Positions 44,851 to 57,059 of a stretch of 64,000 nucleotides of DNA are shown here, piece after piece. A program made the position numbers and the translations under genes. The DNA comes from Macrosoma leucophasiata. Lineage: Eukaryota > Arthropoda > Insecta > Lepidoptera > Hedylidae. Location of the stretch: contig JAWQUS010000027.1 in the NCBI GenBank assembly GCA_036365455.1, positions 13,814,501 to 13,878,500 of the forward strand, read 5' to 3'. The notes below the pieces were generated by a model, which saw only the letters and a program-made list of their open reading frames with translations, did no database searches and was not told where the DNA came from. Positions within the stretch are counted from its first letter, which is position 1. The number at the start of each line of letters is the position of its first letter.

Positions 44851-45246
44851 ATTTTATTTAAAGAAAAATGGAAAGAAAAATTTGACTTCAGGCGAGACTC
44901 GAACTCGCGGCCTACTGGGAATCGAGTCCAGCCGCTCTTCCAATTGAGCTACTGAAGTCCTGCCAGATTTGTCAAATCTTTCCTTCACATTTATTGCATT
45001 GCTTTATTTATGGTAGCAGCAGCGCCATCTATTGCCAACTATGCTAGTTAGGCAACCGATATAATAGACTTTGCAGTTTATTGAATATCGTAAAGAAGTC
45101 GCTTTTACCCTTAATAATTGTTAAGGGTAAAAGCGACTTCTTTACGATATTCTTATTATTCTTCTTTATATCTTTCTTATTATTCTTATTTTTCTTTAAA
45201 TAAAATATATTTCACAAGCATGTGTTAATGCGAAATAATATAAAAC
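44851..45246. mobile_element. tRNA-bearing foldback element with 12-bp TSD
   Basis: A minus-oriented copy (tRNA module 44884-44959; loop position CTCGATT) is joined head-to-head at about 45121 to a plus-oriented copy. The plus copy keeps only its start ('ttaagggtaaaagcgacttc') and its tail ('cttatttttctttaaataaa', 'caagcatgtgttaatgcg'). acctattatgat occurs at 44839-44850 and 45247-45258, so the double structure inserted as one unit. The second tRNA module was lost by internal deletion. Confidence 0.8.
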
Positions 45247-45258
45247 ACCTATTATGAT

Positions 45259-48200
45259 TGAATTTTATTTGCTTAGTCTCAAACTGGATAATTCAATCAT
45301 TTGTAATGAAATTAAATCATGTTCAATACATAATAATATTTATATTCTCTTTGCATAGGTAATAATGTGAATAATCCAGTTAAATACGATCACCACAGAT
45401 ACTAAAAAAGTTTATATTGCAGAGGCATAATGCATTGCAGCCGAGTATTTTGCAAAAAATACTATTTTTGGCGTTCTTATTCGAAACAATCTAATAATAA
45501 AAACTAACATATAACATATTATTTGTGATAGATTTGACCTTACTTACTTTCATTTACCTAATATGAAAACTATATGCGCTTACAGTAAGTGATCCACGAA
45601 AGTATCGTAGGTACCTACGAGTATATATATCCTATTTCCGACTCTGTGTTTCACAGTCCAAAACATATTATGTTAATTTTATCGACTTCAAACAAAATAT
45701 ATAAAGTATTGGAACATTTTATTAAAATAATTTTCGTGTAAGTTACCTAGTGTAAGAAGGCTTTACTAGGGTAAATCCGGACAAAATATTTAAAACAGCT
45801 TTCATGCCTGAGCAAAGACGGGCTTTCACTAAACCGAAGGAAATAAAAAGCGCTACATTTACTATTCAACTTACGTAGATTGTTTCACAAAGGAAAAATT
45901 AACTTATGTAGTATTAGTTACAGTTTCAGAATAATATTCATAGCTTAGTGATGACCACTTTCCCGACACTGGTTACTATATTTCAAGCTAAGGTATATTT
46001 AACAGTGCATTTGTTGTAGTATGTTTACAAATCTCAAAAGGAAATCGATTTGTTCCTGGGAAGGAACAGATCTGAGATTAATAACGGTTGTTTTCTGAAA
46101 TGTCAACAACAATGCAAACGCAACTGTATTTTTACTTCTGATTTCTGTTCTATAGGTTTCTGTTGTGTACTGTGCAATGTAGAAATGAGGGTTATCAGGG
46201 GCATAATACTTGCTAATCGACGGAAACATGTAAGCAAGGTAGTGCAATGCCAGTGTCGAAGAATCGAGGCATACATTACAATAATTTTAATGAAATATAA
46301 ACATTTATTATCAGATATTTAAATGAACGTAACAAATCAAACTATAGTAGGTATAAATAGTTTTATAGTATTATTATATAAATATGATAATGACAACACA
46401 AAGAAAACGGAAACAACTACATGCGTAATCTTTTCAACAGAACAGTAATTCTGGTTTTCCCAATTATATTAGGTAAGGGCCCTTCGATATGATAGGCCTT
46501 AGAGAGTTGACATGGCCTGAGCAATCCGACACGTATACAGGAACACCGGGTCACGAAGTGTACCGAAACGAACGTGTAATAAACCGGAGACGTGATATCT
46601 ATCCCTTTAGTTTTACTTTTTCCTATCAGCTACATAGGTACCTTCATCGTATGGATCTAATTGATAGTATGTGTTCAAGTGACTCTTGAAAACTTTTAAG
46701 AATAATATTGAAATTTAAATGGTTAATATATCTATTATTTAATTTAAGATTGATTGTAACTTTGTAGAGATGCTATTATAATCTGAAATAAATTCAGTTA
46801 TTTATATATACTTTATTTTAAAGAAATACACAAGCATGTGTTAATGCGAAATAATATAATAAACAAATACTTTATACTGTTATGAAAGCATAATAAAGTC
46901 GCTATTAATTTTATAAAGATAAATTTTCTTCTTAGACATAATTCCATCACACAAATAAATTTAACCAAGGTCTAAAAAAATCACAAAATGCGATTTCGAA
47001 AATAACTCATTCTTACGACATTTGGAACACATCATGAGTATAAAGAATAATTATATAATCCCTCGTATTTACCCCATAATAAAATATAAAAATGTAATTA
47101 ACATGTAATTACAATGATTACGTATTAAACGAAATAAAATAGCGAATAATCTTTATACACATAGAAGTTCGGTTTAAAATGAAACTAGACTTCTAGCTAG
47201 GATCTAGTCCGCTATTTGTAGCAGCAAATTAACAGATTTATTGCAAGTAAGACATGAGATCAAATAATAAAATACAAATCAGCGACATCATCTTCAGAGG
47301 CCATTAGATAGTCAAACATGAAGTAGTTCATAGATATGAAGAAGTACAATCAGATAGTATATATAAATTAAATAGTACTATTAAAACAGATAATTTATAA
47401 AATTAACACGAATGGTACCATAAACTGGAATCATGAAAGTTTATACCCTGCTTTAGTTTAGGGTGGGCCATTCAATCGTGACGTAAAAAATTTACGATCA
47501 CACGTCAAGAGAAACACCAATGAGGCCGTAAACAGCCCCCTTCCAATACTTAAGCACTTAGAAACGTTCATTAGCAATTACCATTTCATATTATGGCGAT
47601 CGGGTCGTCTTCTTTTTAATTCGTAGAGGACTTGTATGTAGTATTTCATGTCTTATTTTATTAAAAACATTCTCATTCATTTCAATACAATTCAACTCAT
47701 TTAAAATATTGGCTTCATCCGTGTGCAGCTAATTAAATTAAATATGCTAATCATATCTTCTCACTTGAGACGATATTAACATAATGTACCAATACGTGAC
47801 AAATTTGCGTAATCAAATAAGTCGTATTTAGCCAATACGAACGCCGACTCAACGTGCAGTAAAAAGTTTATTATCTTTTCACAAGTACCGTGTGGTTTCG
47901 TCATTTCGTCAAGTTAAGTGCTATCTGTTTAAATTTAAGGGCACGTCATTGCTAAGTTGATCTAAAAAAATCAGGCACAGCCGTAACATCCTTTTCTCGA
48001 ATCCATCCATTGAGGCCGTTTCTATCCCCTGTAATTTTGTTGTAAATAAAACTAGAAATCTGAATTTTCAGTAATCAGCAGAAGTAAATGAAAAGACTTC
48101 CAAATAATAAAACTGTCAAAGTTTCTTATTTTTAGCCGACTGTCACTGACACACTCACTGATCATCAAAACTTCTTACTCTAGCAGACATACGAGCTTCA

Positions 48201-48349
48201 AATTATGAATACATGACCCATAAAGTAAAGAACAAAAAAAAGTCAAAAGTAAAACAAATAGATACTCGATACATTTCGCTACGTTTTCGAGATATACCTA
48301 AAGTTGTATTCGTGTAGGTAGATTATTATTACAGTTCATTTTAGTTATA
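45259..48349. other. Unique AT-rich DNA with two small features
   Basis: Contains a tail fragment of the tRNA-bearing element (46812-46863, 'acaagcatgtgttaatgcga') and the exon candidate at 46421. Nothing else supported. Confidence 0.4.
46421..46472 (+). CDS. Candidate signal-peptide first exon
   Basis: ATG at 46421 gives 'MRNLFNRTVILVFPIIL', a basic start and a hydrophobic core. It is followed at once by a consensus donor (G/GTAAGG at 46473) in phase 1. A TATA-like 'tataaatag' lies at 46351-46359. No downstream exon was found, so this is speculative. Confidence 0.2.
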
Positions 48350-48532
48350 TCTATAATATAAAAATAAGTCGGGTTTTCCTTCCTGACGCTATAACTCCAG
48401 AACGCACCAACCGATTTCCACGGTTTTGCATTCGTTGGATAGGTCTCGGGCTCCGTGAGGTTTATAGCAAAGAAAATAAATTCAGGATTATAAAACGACA
48501 TCCACGCGGGCGAAGCCGCGGGCAACAGCTAG
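48350..48532 (+). mobile_element. Short Helitron, family H4 copy 1
   Basis: TCTATAATATAAAAATAAG after A; 'ggttttgcattcgttgg', 'ctccgtgaggtttatagc'; ends 'gcgggcgaagccgcgggcaa' then 'cagCTAG', followed by T. Confidence 0.85.
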
Positions 48533-48789
48533 TTGGATATAAAAATAGGTCGCCACTGTAAGTCATTATAAATATCTGCATTCCCTAATAAATTCGTCCG
48601 TCTTTTTAAATTGAAAATGACGTCTCTTGCGAATCGTCGATGTTGGATATAGTACTTTTACTTAAAATCATGCATGGCAAGTGGATTTTCAGAATATTAT
48701 TGAAAGAAAATAAAAATCACATCACCAAATTTTCGCAAGAATCTTCAAGTTTTATTTCACAAATGGGCCCTTGAATCAAGAAATGGTAT

Positions 48790-48915
48790 TCTGAAACCCA
48801 CATATTTTTAAAGGTTTATCCAACGAAACATTACAAAAAAATTGCATCCCCAATTTACGTACAGGGGAAAAAATATTCATAAAGATTTTATTGTGACACT
48901 TTTTGGCGTGACTAA
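48790..48915 (+). repeat. Repeat A internal fragment
   Basis: 'ggtttatccaacgaaacatt' and 'cactttttggcgtgactaat' follow the order of the middle of repeat A near 62475-62620. Confidence 0.4.
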
Positions 48916-48926
48916 TATATATCAAA

Positions 48927-49095
48927 CTAGCTGTTGCCCGCGGCTCCGCCCGCGTTGAATTTTCTGAATTTTCTTTGCTATAAACCTCACGGAGCCCGAG
49001 ACCTTTCCAACGAATGCAAAACCGTGGAAATCGGTTCGTGCGTTCTGAAGTTATAGCGTCAGGAAGGAAAACCCGACTTATTTTTATATTATAGA
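48927..49095 (-). mobile_element. Short Helitron, family H4 copy 2
   Basis: Sister of 48350-48532 in opposite orientation: CTAG at 48927-48930, hairpin 'cccgcggctccgcccgcg', start at 49095. It lacks about 14 bp near the 3' end relative to copy 1. Confidence 0.85.
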
Positions 49096-49796
49096 AGATG
49101 ACAGCTTTCTAGTGAGAGTCTTTGAGCTTAGCTTGGCCACAGTATAGATACAAACAGTATGGAAACTAAGCCCATTTTATAAAATATTTACCTACACTCC
49201 ATTGAAGCAATAGGGATGTCACTATATTTTTTAAATAATGGTGTTATTATTTTAGCATTTACTAACCTTTAATCAATCGTAGTGGGATGTTGACTATTTT
49301 TTTTATTGGTTACCCTGTAATAATATTTGATAAATAATAAATACTATTTGTCTTTGAAACATAATATATAGTCAATAAGTACTTAAAAGTAGTTAAGATA
49401 TAACGATTCAAAATGTTGCGAATAGTGAAATGACTCAAAACGGCCTATATAAAATTGCAGCACGTTATGACGTCACACCGCGGTACAACAGACAAGACAA
49501 GAACCACCTCACTATACGTGCCGTGCCGCGAAGTACCGCGTTCTGTATTAGACCCATGATCCAACCTTGATCTTATTATTATTATAGTTTTAAGTACGAA
49601 AAACAGTTTAATATTGATATAACTTGTAGATCTTTGTTTTTAACCATTACATAAAAAATACTTTATTCTTCATAAATATTTTAACAAATTATAATTCCTC
49701 TTGCTACTGTGAATTCGGTCTTAAAAATAACAAAACTGAGTGCTAATTACTTAAGTGATTTTTATAGCTTTTACGACAGTACAATCATAATAAATA
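49096..49796. other. AT-rich stretch with a promoter-like patch
   Basis: Only 49445-49540 stands out (next entry). Confidence 0.4.
49445..49540 (+). promoter_or_regulatory. TATA plus CRE-like promoter candidate
   Basis: 'cctatataaaattgcagcac' followed by TGACGTCA and a CpG-rich stretch ('gtgccgtgccgcgaagtacc'). Spacing would put a start near 49478, but no gene is seen downstream. TGACGTCA also appears at element ends near 7295 and 8836, so this may be transposon-derived. Confidence 0.2.
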
Positions 49797-50003
49797 GCTG
49801 CCCCGACGAACTTCGTATCGCCTTAGAGGTAAAAACAAATTGACAGTCCAAAAAATCGAAAAAAAAATTGGTGAGAATCACCCCTAACATTTAGGGATAT
49901 ACAACAAGACTACAACCGATTCTCAAACATACCAACTATACACACAAAATTTCATAATGATCGGTCTGGTCTAGCCACTGCGGAGGAGTATTGTTACAAA
50001 CAC
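49797..50003 (-). mobile_element. Helitron-like fragment abutting mariner copy 2
   Basis: Plus-strand landmarks 'gacgaacttcgtatcgcc', 'accgattctcaaacatacc', 'acaaaatttcataatgatcg' and 'gcggaggagtattg' belong to a common lepidopteran repeat whose 3' end points left. It stops where the truncated mariner begins. Confidence 0.45.
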
Positions 50004-50871
50004 GAATTCTGAAGAGACCGAAACAGGTGGAAATCTGAAGGTGCAAGGTCAGGACTATACGGCGGATGCATTAACACCTCCCAGCCAAACTCTCTTAATT
50101 TTTGCTGAGTGGCTATAGATGTGTGAGGTCTAGCGTTATCATGATGAAACACCACACCCCTTCTGTTGATCAATTCCGGCCGCTTTCTCTCAACTTCTTG
50201 CTTTAATCTCATCAGTTGTTCGCAGTAGAGTTCAGAATCGATAGTCCTGTCTGGTGGTAATAGCTCATAATGAATAATGCCCTTCCAATCCCACCACACA
50301 CACAACATCACCTTATTGCGAGTAACCCGGGTTTCGCCACAGTCTGTGAAGCCTGACCGGCCTTTGACCACGACCTTTTTCGCACGTTCTTGTCGTACGG
50401 GATCCACTTTTCATCACCAGTTATCAGCTTCTTCAAAAATGATTCGGTTTCATTACGTCGTAATAAAGAATCACAAATGAGTACACGGTTCATTAGGTTT
50501 CTTTCAGTGAGCTCGTGAGGTACCCAAATATCGAGCTTTTTTTTGTACCCAGCTTTTTTCAAATGCGCCAAAACTGTTTTGTGATCAATTCTCAGTTCTT
50601 CAGCTACGTCGTAACTACTGATATGTCGATCTTGCTCCACTTTTTCAAAAATGGCATCCATTTTATCCGTAATAGGGCGACCAGAGCGAGGTGTATCTTT
50701 GACATCAAAATTTCCGGATTGAAAACGCTTAAACCAAATTTGTGCTACTCTCACAGACACTGCACTAGGTCTATAAACATCGCAAATTTTTTTCGCGGCT
50801 TGCGTTTTATTTTTACCTTTTTTGTAGTAAAATTTTAAAATGTATCGAATTTCTTCATTAGATTCACTCAT
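50004..50871 (-). pseudogene. mariner transposase, frameshifted and truncated
   Basis: Met at 50871. The first 187 codons are open (to 50308) and cover the DNA-binding domain, the 'WVPHELTERN' linker and the first catalytic D ('TGDEKW'). The frame then changes after 'KPG' (the same site as in copy 1) and continues in the next frame to 'HHDNARPHTS' and 'SPDLAPSDFHLF', so all three catalytic residues of the DD34D triad survive. The sequence ends at 'FRSLQNS', without the C-terminal end. Confidence 0.92.
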
Positions 50872-51049
50872 CTTGACAGTACGAAAAATAAATTAAAATC
50901 ACACATTCGCCTAATTTGAATTTGGAATTATGTTCTTTAAAATTTTAACTTTCAATGATACCAAAACCAGCCAGATACAAATACTACAGCCAAAGAGATT
51001 TTATTACAAGTTCATACATACTATAATGCGAAAAGACTTTTCCCCAACC
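50004..51049 (-). mobile_element. mariner transposon, copy 2 (3'-truncated)
   Basis: The 5' inverted repeat GGTTGGGGAAAAGTCTTTTC begins at 51049, next to TA. The element breaks off at 50004 after 'cggtctcttcagaattc', losing the last 230 bp or so including the 3' terminal repeat. Its first 185 bp form the outer end of the palindrome's left arm. Confidence 0.95.
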
Positions 51050-51063
51050 TATTATGTTAGATA

Positions 51064-51186
51064 TTAAAACAATACATTATTCTTGGCTTTCAAAATCACC
51101 AGGAAGTTTAAAAATCGATACGTTACGTTACGTTTTGATGATGCAGAGTTCAAACAGTCGTATACCACGCAATACGCTCGTGGCAT
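51064..51186 (-). pseudogene. THAP zinc-finger N-terminus relic (left arm)
   Basis: Met at 51186: 'MPRAYCVVYDCLNSASS', i.e. C-x4-C in THAP-like spacing with Asn two residues on. A one-base shift then lies within 'cgatttttaaacttcctggt', so that 'FPGDFES' would be in the alternative frame. The CpG-rich leader upstream (51187-51300) fits a 5' UTR. It is cut by mariner at 51050. The identical mirror copy is at 56923-57045 (plus). Confidence 0.5.
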
Positions 51187-51359
51187 CTTTAAAACACTCG
51201 TGGAAACAAAAACAAATCGCAACGTGACCGCTCGTCTCGACGCGACACTCGCTACTGTAAGCACCGCGAGAACCGCTTAGATGCCTCGTAGATGCGCATG
51301 TTTGTGTGAGTGTGCCGTTTCGAACGATTTGTTCGTAGTTACATTACTGTTTGTAACCA

Positions 51360-51430
51360 TACTGTGGCTTGGCTGTGGACAGACGGGCGGACGGTTATAA
51401 CAAAACTATAAGGGTTTCTTGTAGGCTCCT
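51360..51430 (+). repeat. Repeat A 3' fragment
   Basis: 'acagacgggcggacggttat' then 'aaaactataagggtttctt'; the mirror copy is at 56679-56749. Confidence 0.5.
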
Positions 51431-51555
51431 TATTAGGTATTTTTTTAATTTTAGATGCTTACATACAATTACAACAAATGATGTGTAATTGAGTTGCATG
51501 CTAGTCTGTCTTATTTAACTGTATCATATTCAATGTAAACAAGCAAATTACCTAA

Positions 51556-51770
51556 TATACGAGTACTTGCCGCCAACTGGTAGTGTTCAGCACTATCGTG
51601 TTCCGGTCAGGTGATAAAGTACGGCACTGTTATTTCCGGCACAGAGGCATAACACCTTAGGCCTCAGGAGTGGTAACGCATCTGCATTTTGACCTTGGTC
51701 TTTGTGTGGGTGTCTATAGACTGCAGTCATCATTTAACATCAATGTGAACTGCATGTTTGTTTGCCACTG
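51556..51770 (-). repeat. Repeat B, truncated (left arm)
   Basis: Head 'cagtggcaaacaaacatgca' (minus) to 'gtgctgaacactaccagttg'; lacks the last 70 bp or so. Confidence 0.75.
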
Positions 51771-54050
51771 TTGATAATAAAAATTGTTACTTATTAAGTG
51801 TGAGTCCCTTCCCCTCTAACTTTTAAAATAAGAGAGTGAAAAACAAAAACACAATATATTTAAGTTCTCAATAAAAACTTTTAACGAAATTTAGCCAACA
51901 GTTTTTGAGTTATGATAAGCCATTTGCTTTTTTAATAAAAATAGTGTTTTGTTGAAAATAATACTTTATTGTGCAACATACAGGTGATCTCACTATTTGG
52001 TATTGAAAATTCCAATTATAGTGAACCTACACGTGAATCTACCTGGGCTGCACAGAAATAGTTTTTTGAACCAAAAACTCGTTTTAAAGCGGATATTGCA
52101 TTCGGGAGCGTTCTAGTTAGATCGATACGACGTAAACTATTTTTGCTTTGCGTATTAAATGATACGACTAACATTCTGAAAAAGCATTTATCTAAAGTGC
52201 TGTACAGCTATTGCTCATAATCTTTTTGATATCTGATCCACATACTCGTATTATGAAGAAGGAAGTGTACGATACACTTTCTTCTTCTTTGTATTAACAG
52301 ATGATTAAATAACATGTACTAGGTATATATCTCCTTAGCAAAGTACAACACAAGCCTTTTTCTAACACAAAACTTAAGATCTATCGATCTAAAATACTTT
52401 CCTATTGTGAAGTATACCTAGTACTTCAAAGTTGCTATGTGCTCATCTGGTTATGCCCACTGGTTATGAAAAAAATATTTTATAATGCCAATGTGGTACT
52501 GACGGGAAACAATTTCAAAATACAGGTGAAACTTATTAGAATAAATTTAAAATACGTCGACGATTTATCAAAAAACGTATCACTTATATCTGATTATTAT
52601 CATTGATGTTAAATATTTGTATTTATTTTGAAAATAGAAATAAACTTCAACTAAATTGCTTCAGTTTACTAATTTAAAATTCAATATGGCTTAAAAAACT
52701 TAACTTGTAAAAAAAACAAAAAGTCAAACTCAGTTCTTATACCGAAAAAGTATGAGATCCATGTAATACCAAGATGTTGTTAGGTTAGCTAGTTACATCA
52801 CAAAAGATAGAACCTTTAAATAGGAACTGAATAAATTAACGGACTAGCACGCATTTCACAACTTTTTACGGTAGAAAAATATAATAAACCTACTCCTTTT
52901 TTGCTCTACTTGGCAAGGACACCGCCGTTCCCTCAGATAAAACAAAATCTTAAACGAAAGCTTCTTTGCTAGAAAAAGTCAAGTGTAATCACAACTGAGA
53001 AGGTGTGAAAAGGCTAAAGGAATACTCCCTCAGGGACAAAGTTATCACCAAAGAGTAAGTACAAGGTATGATGTTGATTTACCATTTAGAACATATTCTC
53101 TATCTTTGCTTCCGTGTCTCTTTCTCTATAGAATCAGAGCTAGAGACATTACTCTCTATTAACGTTAGTCTCCATATATCATGTAAGCCACAGTTTTTTT
53201 TTTCCGCTACTTGTAAGTATGTATCACCAAAATCACCTCGATCTGCTTGATTTTTCGGAGAGACGCTGAAAAGATGATTTTTCTAGGTGATAAATAAAAT
53301 TGATCATAAAAAATTTGATTGGGTCCATTAGTATCTTTACGTGTAGACACAATTTTTACATCATAACATATTACACACAACGAAGAACGAAGAAGTTTGG
53401 TTCAATGATCCACCTAATATTATGAACTCTATATGTGAGAAATTCTCACGATAATCTAACAGTACCTTTCTTTCAAGCCTACTTAAATATTTTATTGATG
53501 CATCAAATAAATCCGTTCAAAAAACAACAACATTCTAATAGCATTTTAAAAATGCGTTTTCGTTACGGATTATCCTTGGAAACGAGCGAAATATGAGAAA
53601 TTAAGTGAGGGATTAAGGCAGGAACGGTTGGTGGACGATCCAGCAGTCAGGTGAAATTTTAAATGCCTGGGCAGACGGTAATTAATAATGCGCCAACATA
53701 TACGGTACGCTTAGTCGTCTACTGACTGGATATAACAGAAAAAATTGCAGGATCAGGCAGGAGAGCTCGCTTAAAATTCCGTAAGTATAAACAGTAAAGG
53801 TACGGCGGTTTTACTGGTAAAAGATACGAACCGATAATTACATAATTGATCACCCGAGTATCGTAGGGGCACGTTTAAAATCTCAGCTTTAAATATTTCA
53901 GGCGAGGTTGGCGTAGGTATGTAGGTACATGATGAATCAGGTAACTGGAGCCAGTAACTGACCGGATAAGATTTTTGTAAAATTAATAGATTTTCAACTG
54001 GCAATGTTCTGTACATATATAAGTTATCGAGCGATATAATATTTGTATCT
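51771..54050. other. Unique part of the left palindrome arm
   Basis: No repeats or coding sequence recognised; mirrored at 54059-56338. A short hairpin (gaagaaggaagtgta) lies near 52255. Confidence 0.5.
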
Positions 54051-56338
54051 TTGCTAAGAGATACAAATATTATATCGCTCGATAACTTATATATGTACAG
54101 AACATTGCCAGTTGAAAATCTATTAATTTTACAAAAATCTTATCCGGTCAGTTACTGGCTCCAGTTACCTGATTCATCATGTACCTACATACCTACGCCA
54201 ACCTCGCCTGAAATATTTAAAGCTGAGATTTTAAACGTGCCCCTACGATACTCGGGTGATCAATTATGTAATTATCGGTTCGTATCTTTTACCAGTAAAA
54301 CCGCCGTACCTTTACTGTTTATACTTACGGAATTTTAAGCGAGCTCTCCTGCCTGATCCTGCAATTTTTTCTGTTATATCCAGTTAGTAGACGACTAAGC
54401 GTACCGTATATGTTGGCGCATTATTAATTACCGTCTGCCCAGGCATTTAAAATTTCACCTGACTGCTGGATCGTCCACCAACCGTTCCTGCCTTAATCCC
54501 TCACTTAATTTCTCATATTTCGCTCGTTTCCAAGGATAATCCGTAACGAAAACGCATTTTTAAAATGCTATTAGAATGTTGTTGTTTTTTGAACGGATTT
54601 ATTTGATGCATCAATAAAATATTTAAGTAGGCTTGAAAGAAAGGTACTGTTAGATTATCGTGAGAATTTCTCACATATAGAGTTCATAATATTAGGTGGA
54701 TCATTGAACCAAACTTCTTCGTTCTTCGTTGTGTGTAATATGTTATGATGTAAAAATTGTGTCTACACGTAAAGATACTAATGGACCCAATCAAATTTTT
54801 TATGATCAATTTTATTTATCACCTAGAAAAATCATCTTTTCAGCGTCTCTCCGAAAAATCAAGCAGATCGAGGTGATTTTGGTGATACATACTTACAAGT
54901 AGCGGAAAAAAAAAACTGTGGCTTACATGATATATGGAGACTAACGTTAATAGAGAGTAATGTCTCTAGCTCTGATTCTATAGAGAAAGAGACACGGAAG
55001 CAAAGATAGAGAATATGTTCTAAATGGTAAATCAACATCATACCTTGTACTTACTCTTTGGTGATAACTTTGTCCCTGAGGGAGTATTCCTTTAGCCTTT
55101 TCACACCTTCTCAGTTGTGATTACACTTGACTTTTTCTAGCAAAGAAGCTTTCGTTTAAGATTTTGTTTTATCTGAGGGAACGGCGGTGTCCTTGCCAAG
55201 TAGAGCAAAAAAGGAGTAGGTTTATTATATTTTTCTACCGTAAAAAGTTGTGAAATGCGTGCTAGTCCGTTAATTTATTCAGTTCCTATTTAAAGGTTCT
55301 ATCTTTTGTGATGTAACTAGCTAACCTAACAACATCTTGGTATTACATGGATCTCATACTTTTTCGGTATAAGAACTGAGTTTGACTTTTTGTTTTTTTT
55401 ACAAGTTAAGTTTTTTAAGCCATATTGAATTTTAAATTAGTAAACTGAAGCAATTTAGTTGAAGTTTATTTCTATTTTCAAAATAAATACAAATATTTAA
55501 CATCAATGATAATAATCAGATATAAGTGATACGTTTTTTGATAAATCGTCGACGTATTTTAAATTTATTCTAATAAGTTTCACCTGTATTTTGAAATTGT
55601 TTCCCGTCAGTACCACATTGGCATTATAAAATATTTTTTTCATAACCAGTGGGCATAACCAGATGAGCACATAGCAACTTTGAAGTACTAGGTATACTTC
55701 ACAATAGGAAAGTATTTTAGATCGATAGATCTTAAGTTTTGTGTTAGAAAAAGGCTTGTGTTGTACTTTGCTAAGGAGATATATACCTAGTACATGTTAT
55801 TTAATCATCTGTTAATACAAAGAAGAAGAAAGTGTATCGTACACTTCCTTCTTCATAATACGAGTATGTGGATCAGATATCAAAAAGATTATGAGCAATA
55901 GCTGTACAGCACTTTAGATAAATGCTTTTTCAGAATGTTAGTCGTATCATTTAATACGCAAAGCAAAAATAGTTTACGTCGTATCGATCTAACTAGAACG
56001 CTCCCGAATGCAATATCCGCTTTAAAACGAGTTTTTGGTTCAAAAAACTATTTCTGTGCAGCCCAGGTAGATTCACGTGTAGGTTCACTATAATTGGAAT
56101 TTTCAATACCAAATAGTGAGATCACCTGTATGTTGCACAATAAAGTATTATTTTCAACAAAACACTATTTTTATTAAAAAAGCAAATGGCTTATCATAAC
56201 TCAAAAACTGTTGGCTAAATTTCGTTAAAAGTTTTTATTGAGAACTTAAATATATTGTGTTTTTGTTTTTCACTCTCTTATTTTAAAAGTTAGAGGGGAA
56301 GGGACTCACACTTAATAAGTAACAATTTTTATTATCAA

Positions 56339-56553
56339 CAGTGGCAAACAAACATGCAGTTCACATTGATGTTAAATGATGACTGCAGTCTATAGACACC
56401 CACACAAAGACCAAGGTCAAAATGCAGATGCGTTACCACTCCTGAGGCCTAAGGTGTTATGCCTCTGTGCCGGAAATAACAGTGCCGTACTTTATCACCT
56501 GACCGGAACACGATAGTGCTGAACACTACCAGTTGGCGGCAAGTACTCGTATA
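56339..56553 (+). repeat. Repeat B, truncated (right arm mirror)
   Basis: Mirror copy of 51556-51770. Confidence 0.75.
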
Positions 56554-56922
56554 TTAGGTAATTTGCTTGTTTACATTGAATATGATACAGTTAAATAAGA
56601 CAGACTAGCATGCAACTCAATTACACATCATTTGTTGTAATTGTATGTAAGCATCTAAAATTAAAAAAATACCTAATAAGGAGCCTACAAGAAACCCTTA
56701 TAGTTTTGTTATAACCGTCCGCCCGTCTGTCCACAGCCAAGCCACAGTATGGTTACAAACAGTAATGTAACTACGAACAAATCGTTCGAAACGGCACACT
56801 CACACAAACATGCGCATCTACGAGGCATCTAAGCGGTTCTCGCGGTGCTTACAGTAGCGAGTGTCGCGTCGAGACGAGCGGTCACGTTGCGATTTGTTTT
56901 TGTTTCCACGAGTGTTTTAAAG

Positions 56923-57045
56923 ATGCCACGAGCGTATTGCGTGGTATACGACTGTTTGAACTCTGCATCATCAAAACGTAACGTAACGTATCGATTTTTA
57001 AACTTCCTGGTGATTTTGAAAGCCAAGAATAATGTATTGTTTTAA
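56923..57045 (+). pseudogene. THAP relic (right arm mirror)
   Basis: Mirror copy of 51064-51186 with the same C-x4-C start and the same frame break. Confidence 0.5.
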
Positions 57046-57059
57046 TATCTAACATAATA

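Noticed and set aside
50277..50838. ORFs opposite the mariner transposase
   Set aside because: Shadow frames; the same occurs at 33209-33553.
53068..55041. Pairs of identical ORFs on opposite strands (60, 81 and 95 codons) that look like a duplicated gene
   Set aside because: They are mirror images produced by the palindrome. None has a domain or codon pattern, and the 95-codon version is the 81-codon one with its start shifted across the centre.
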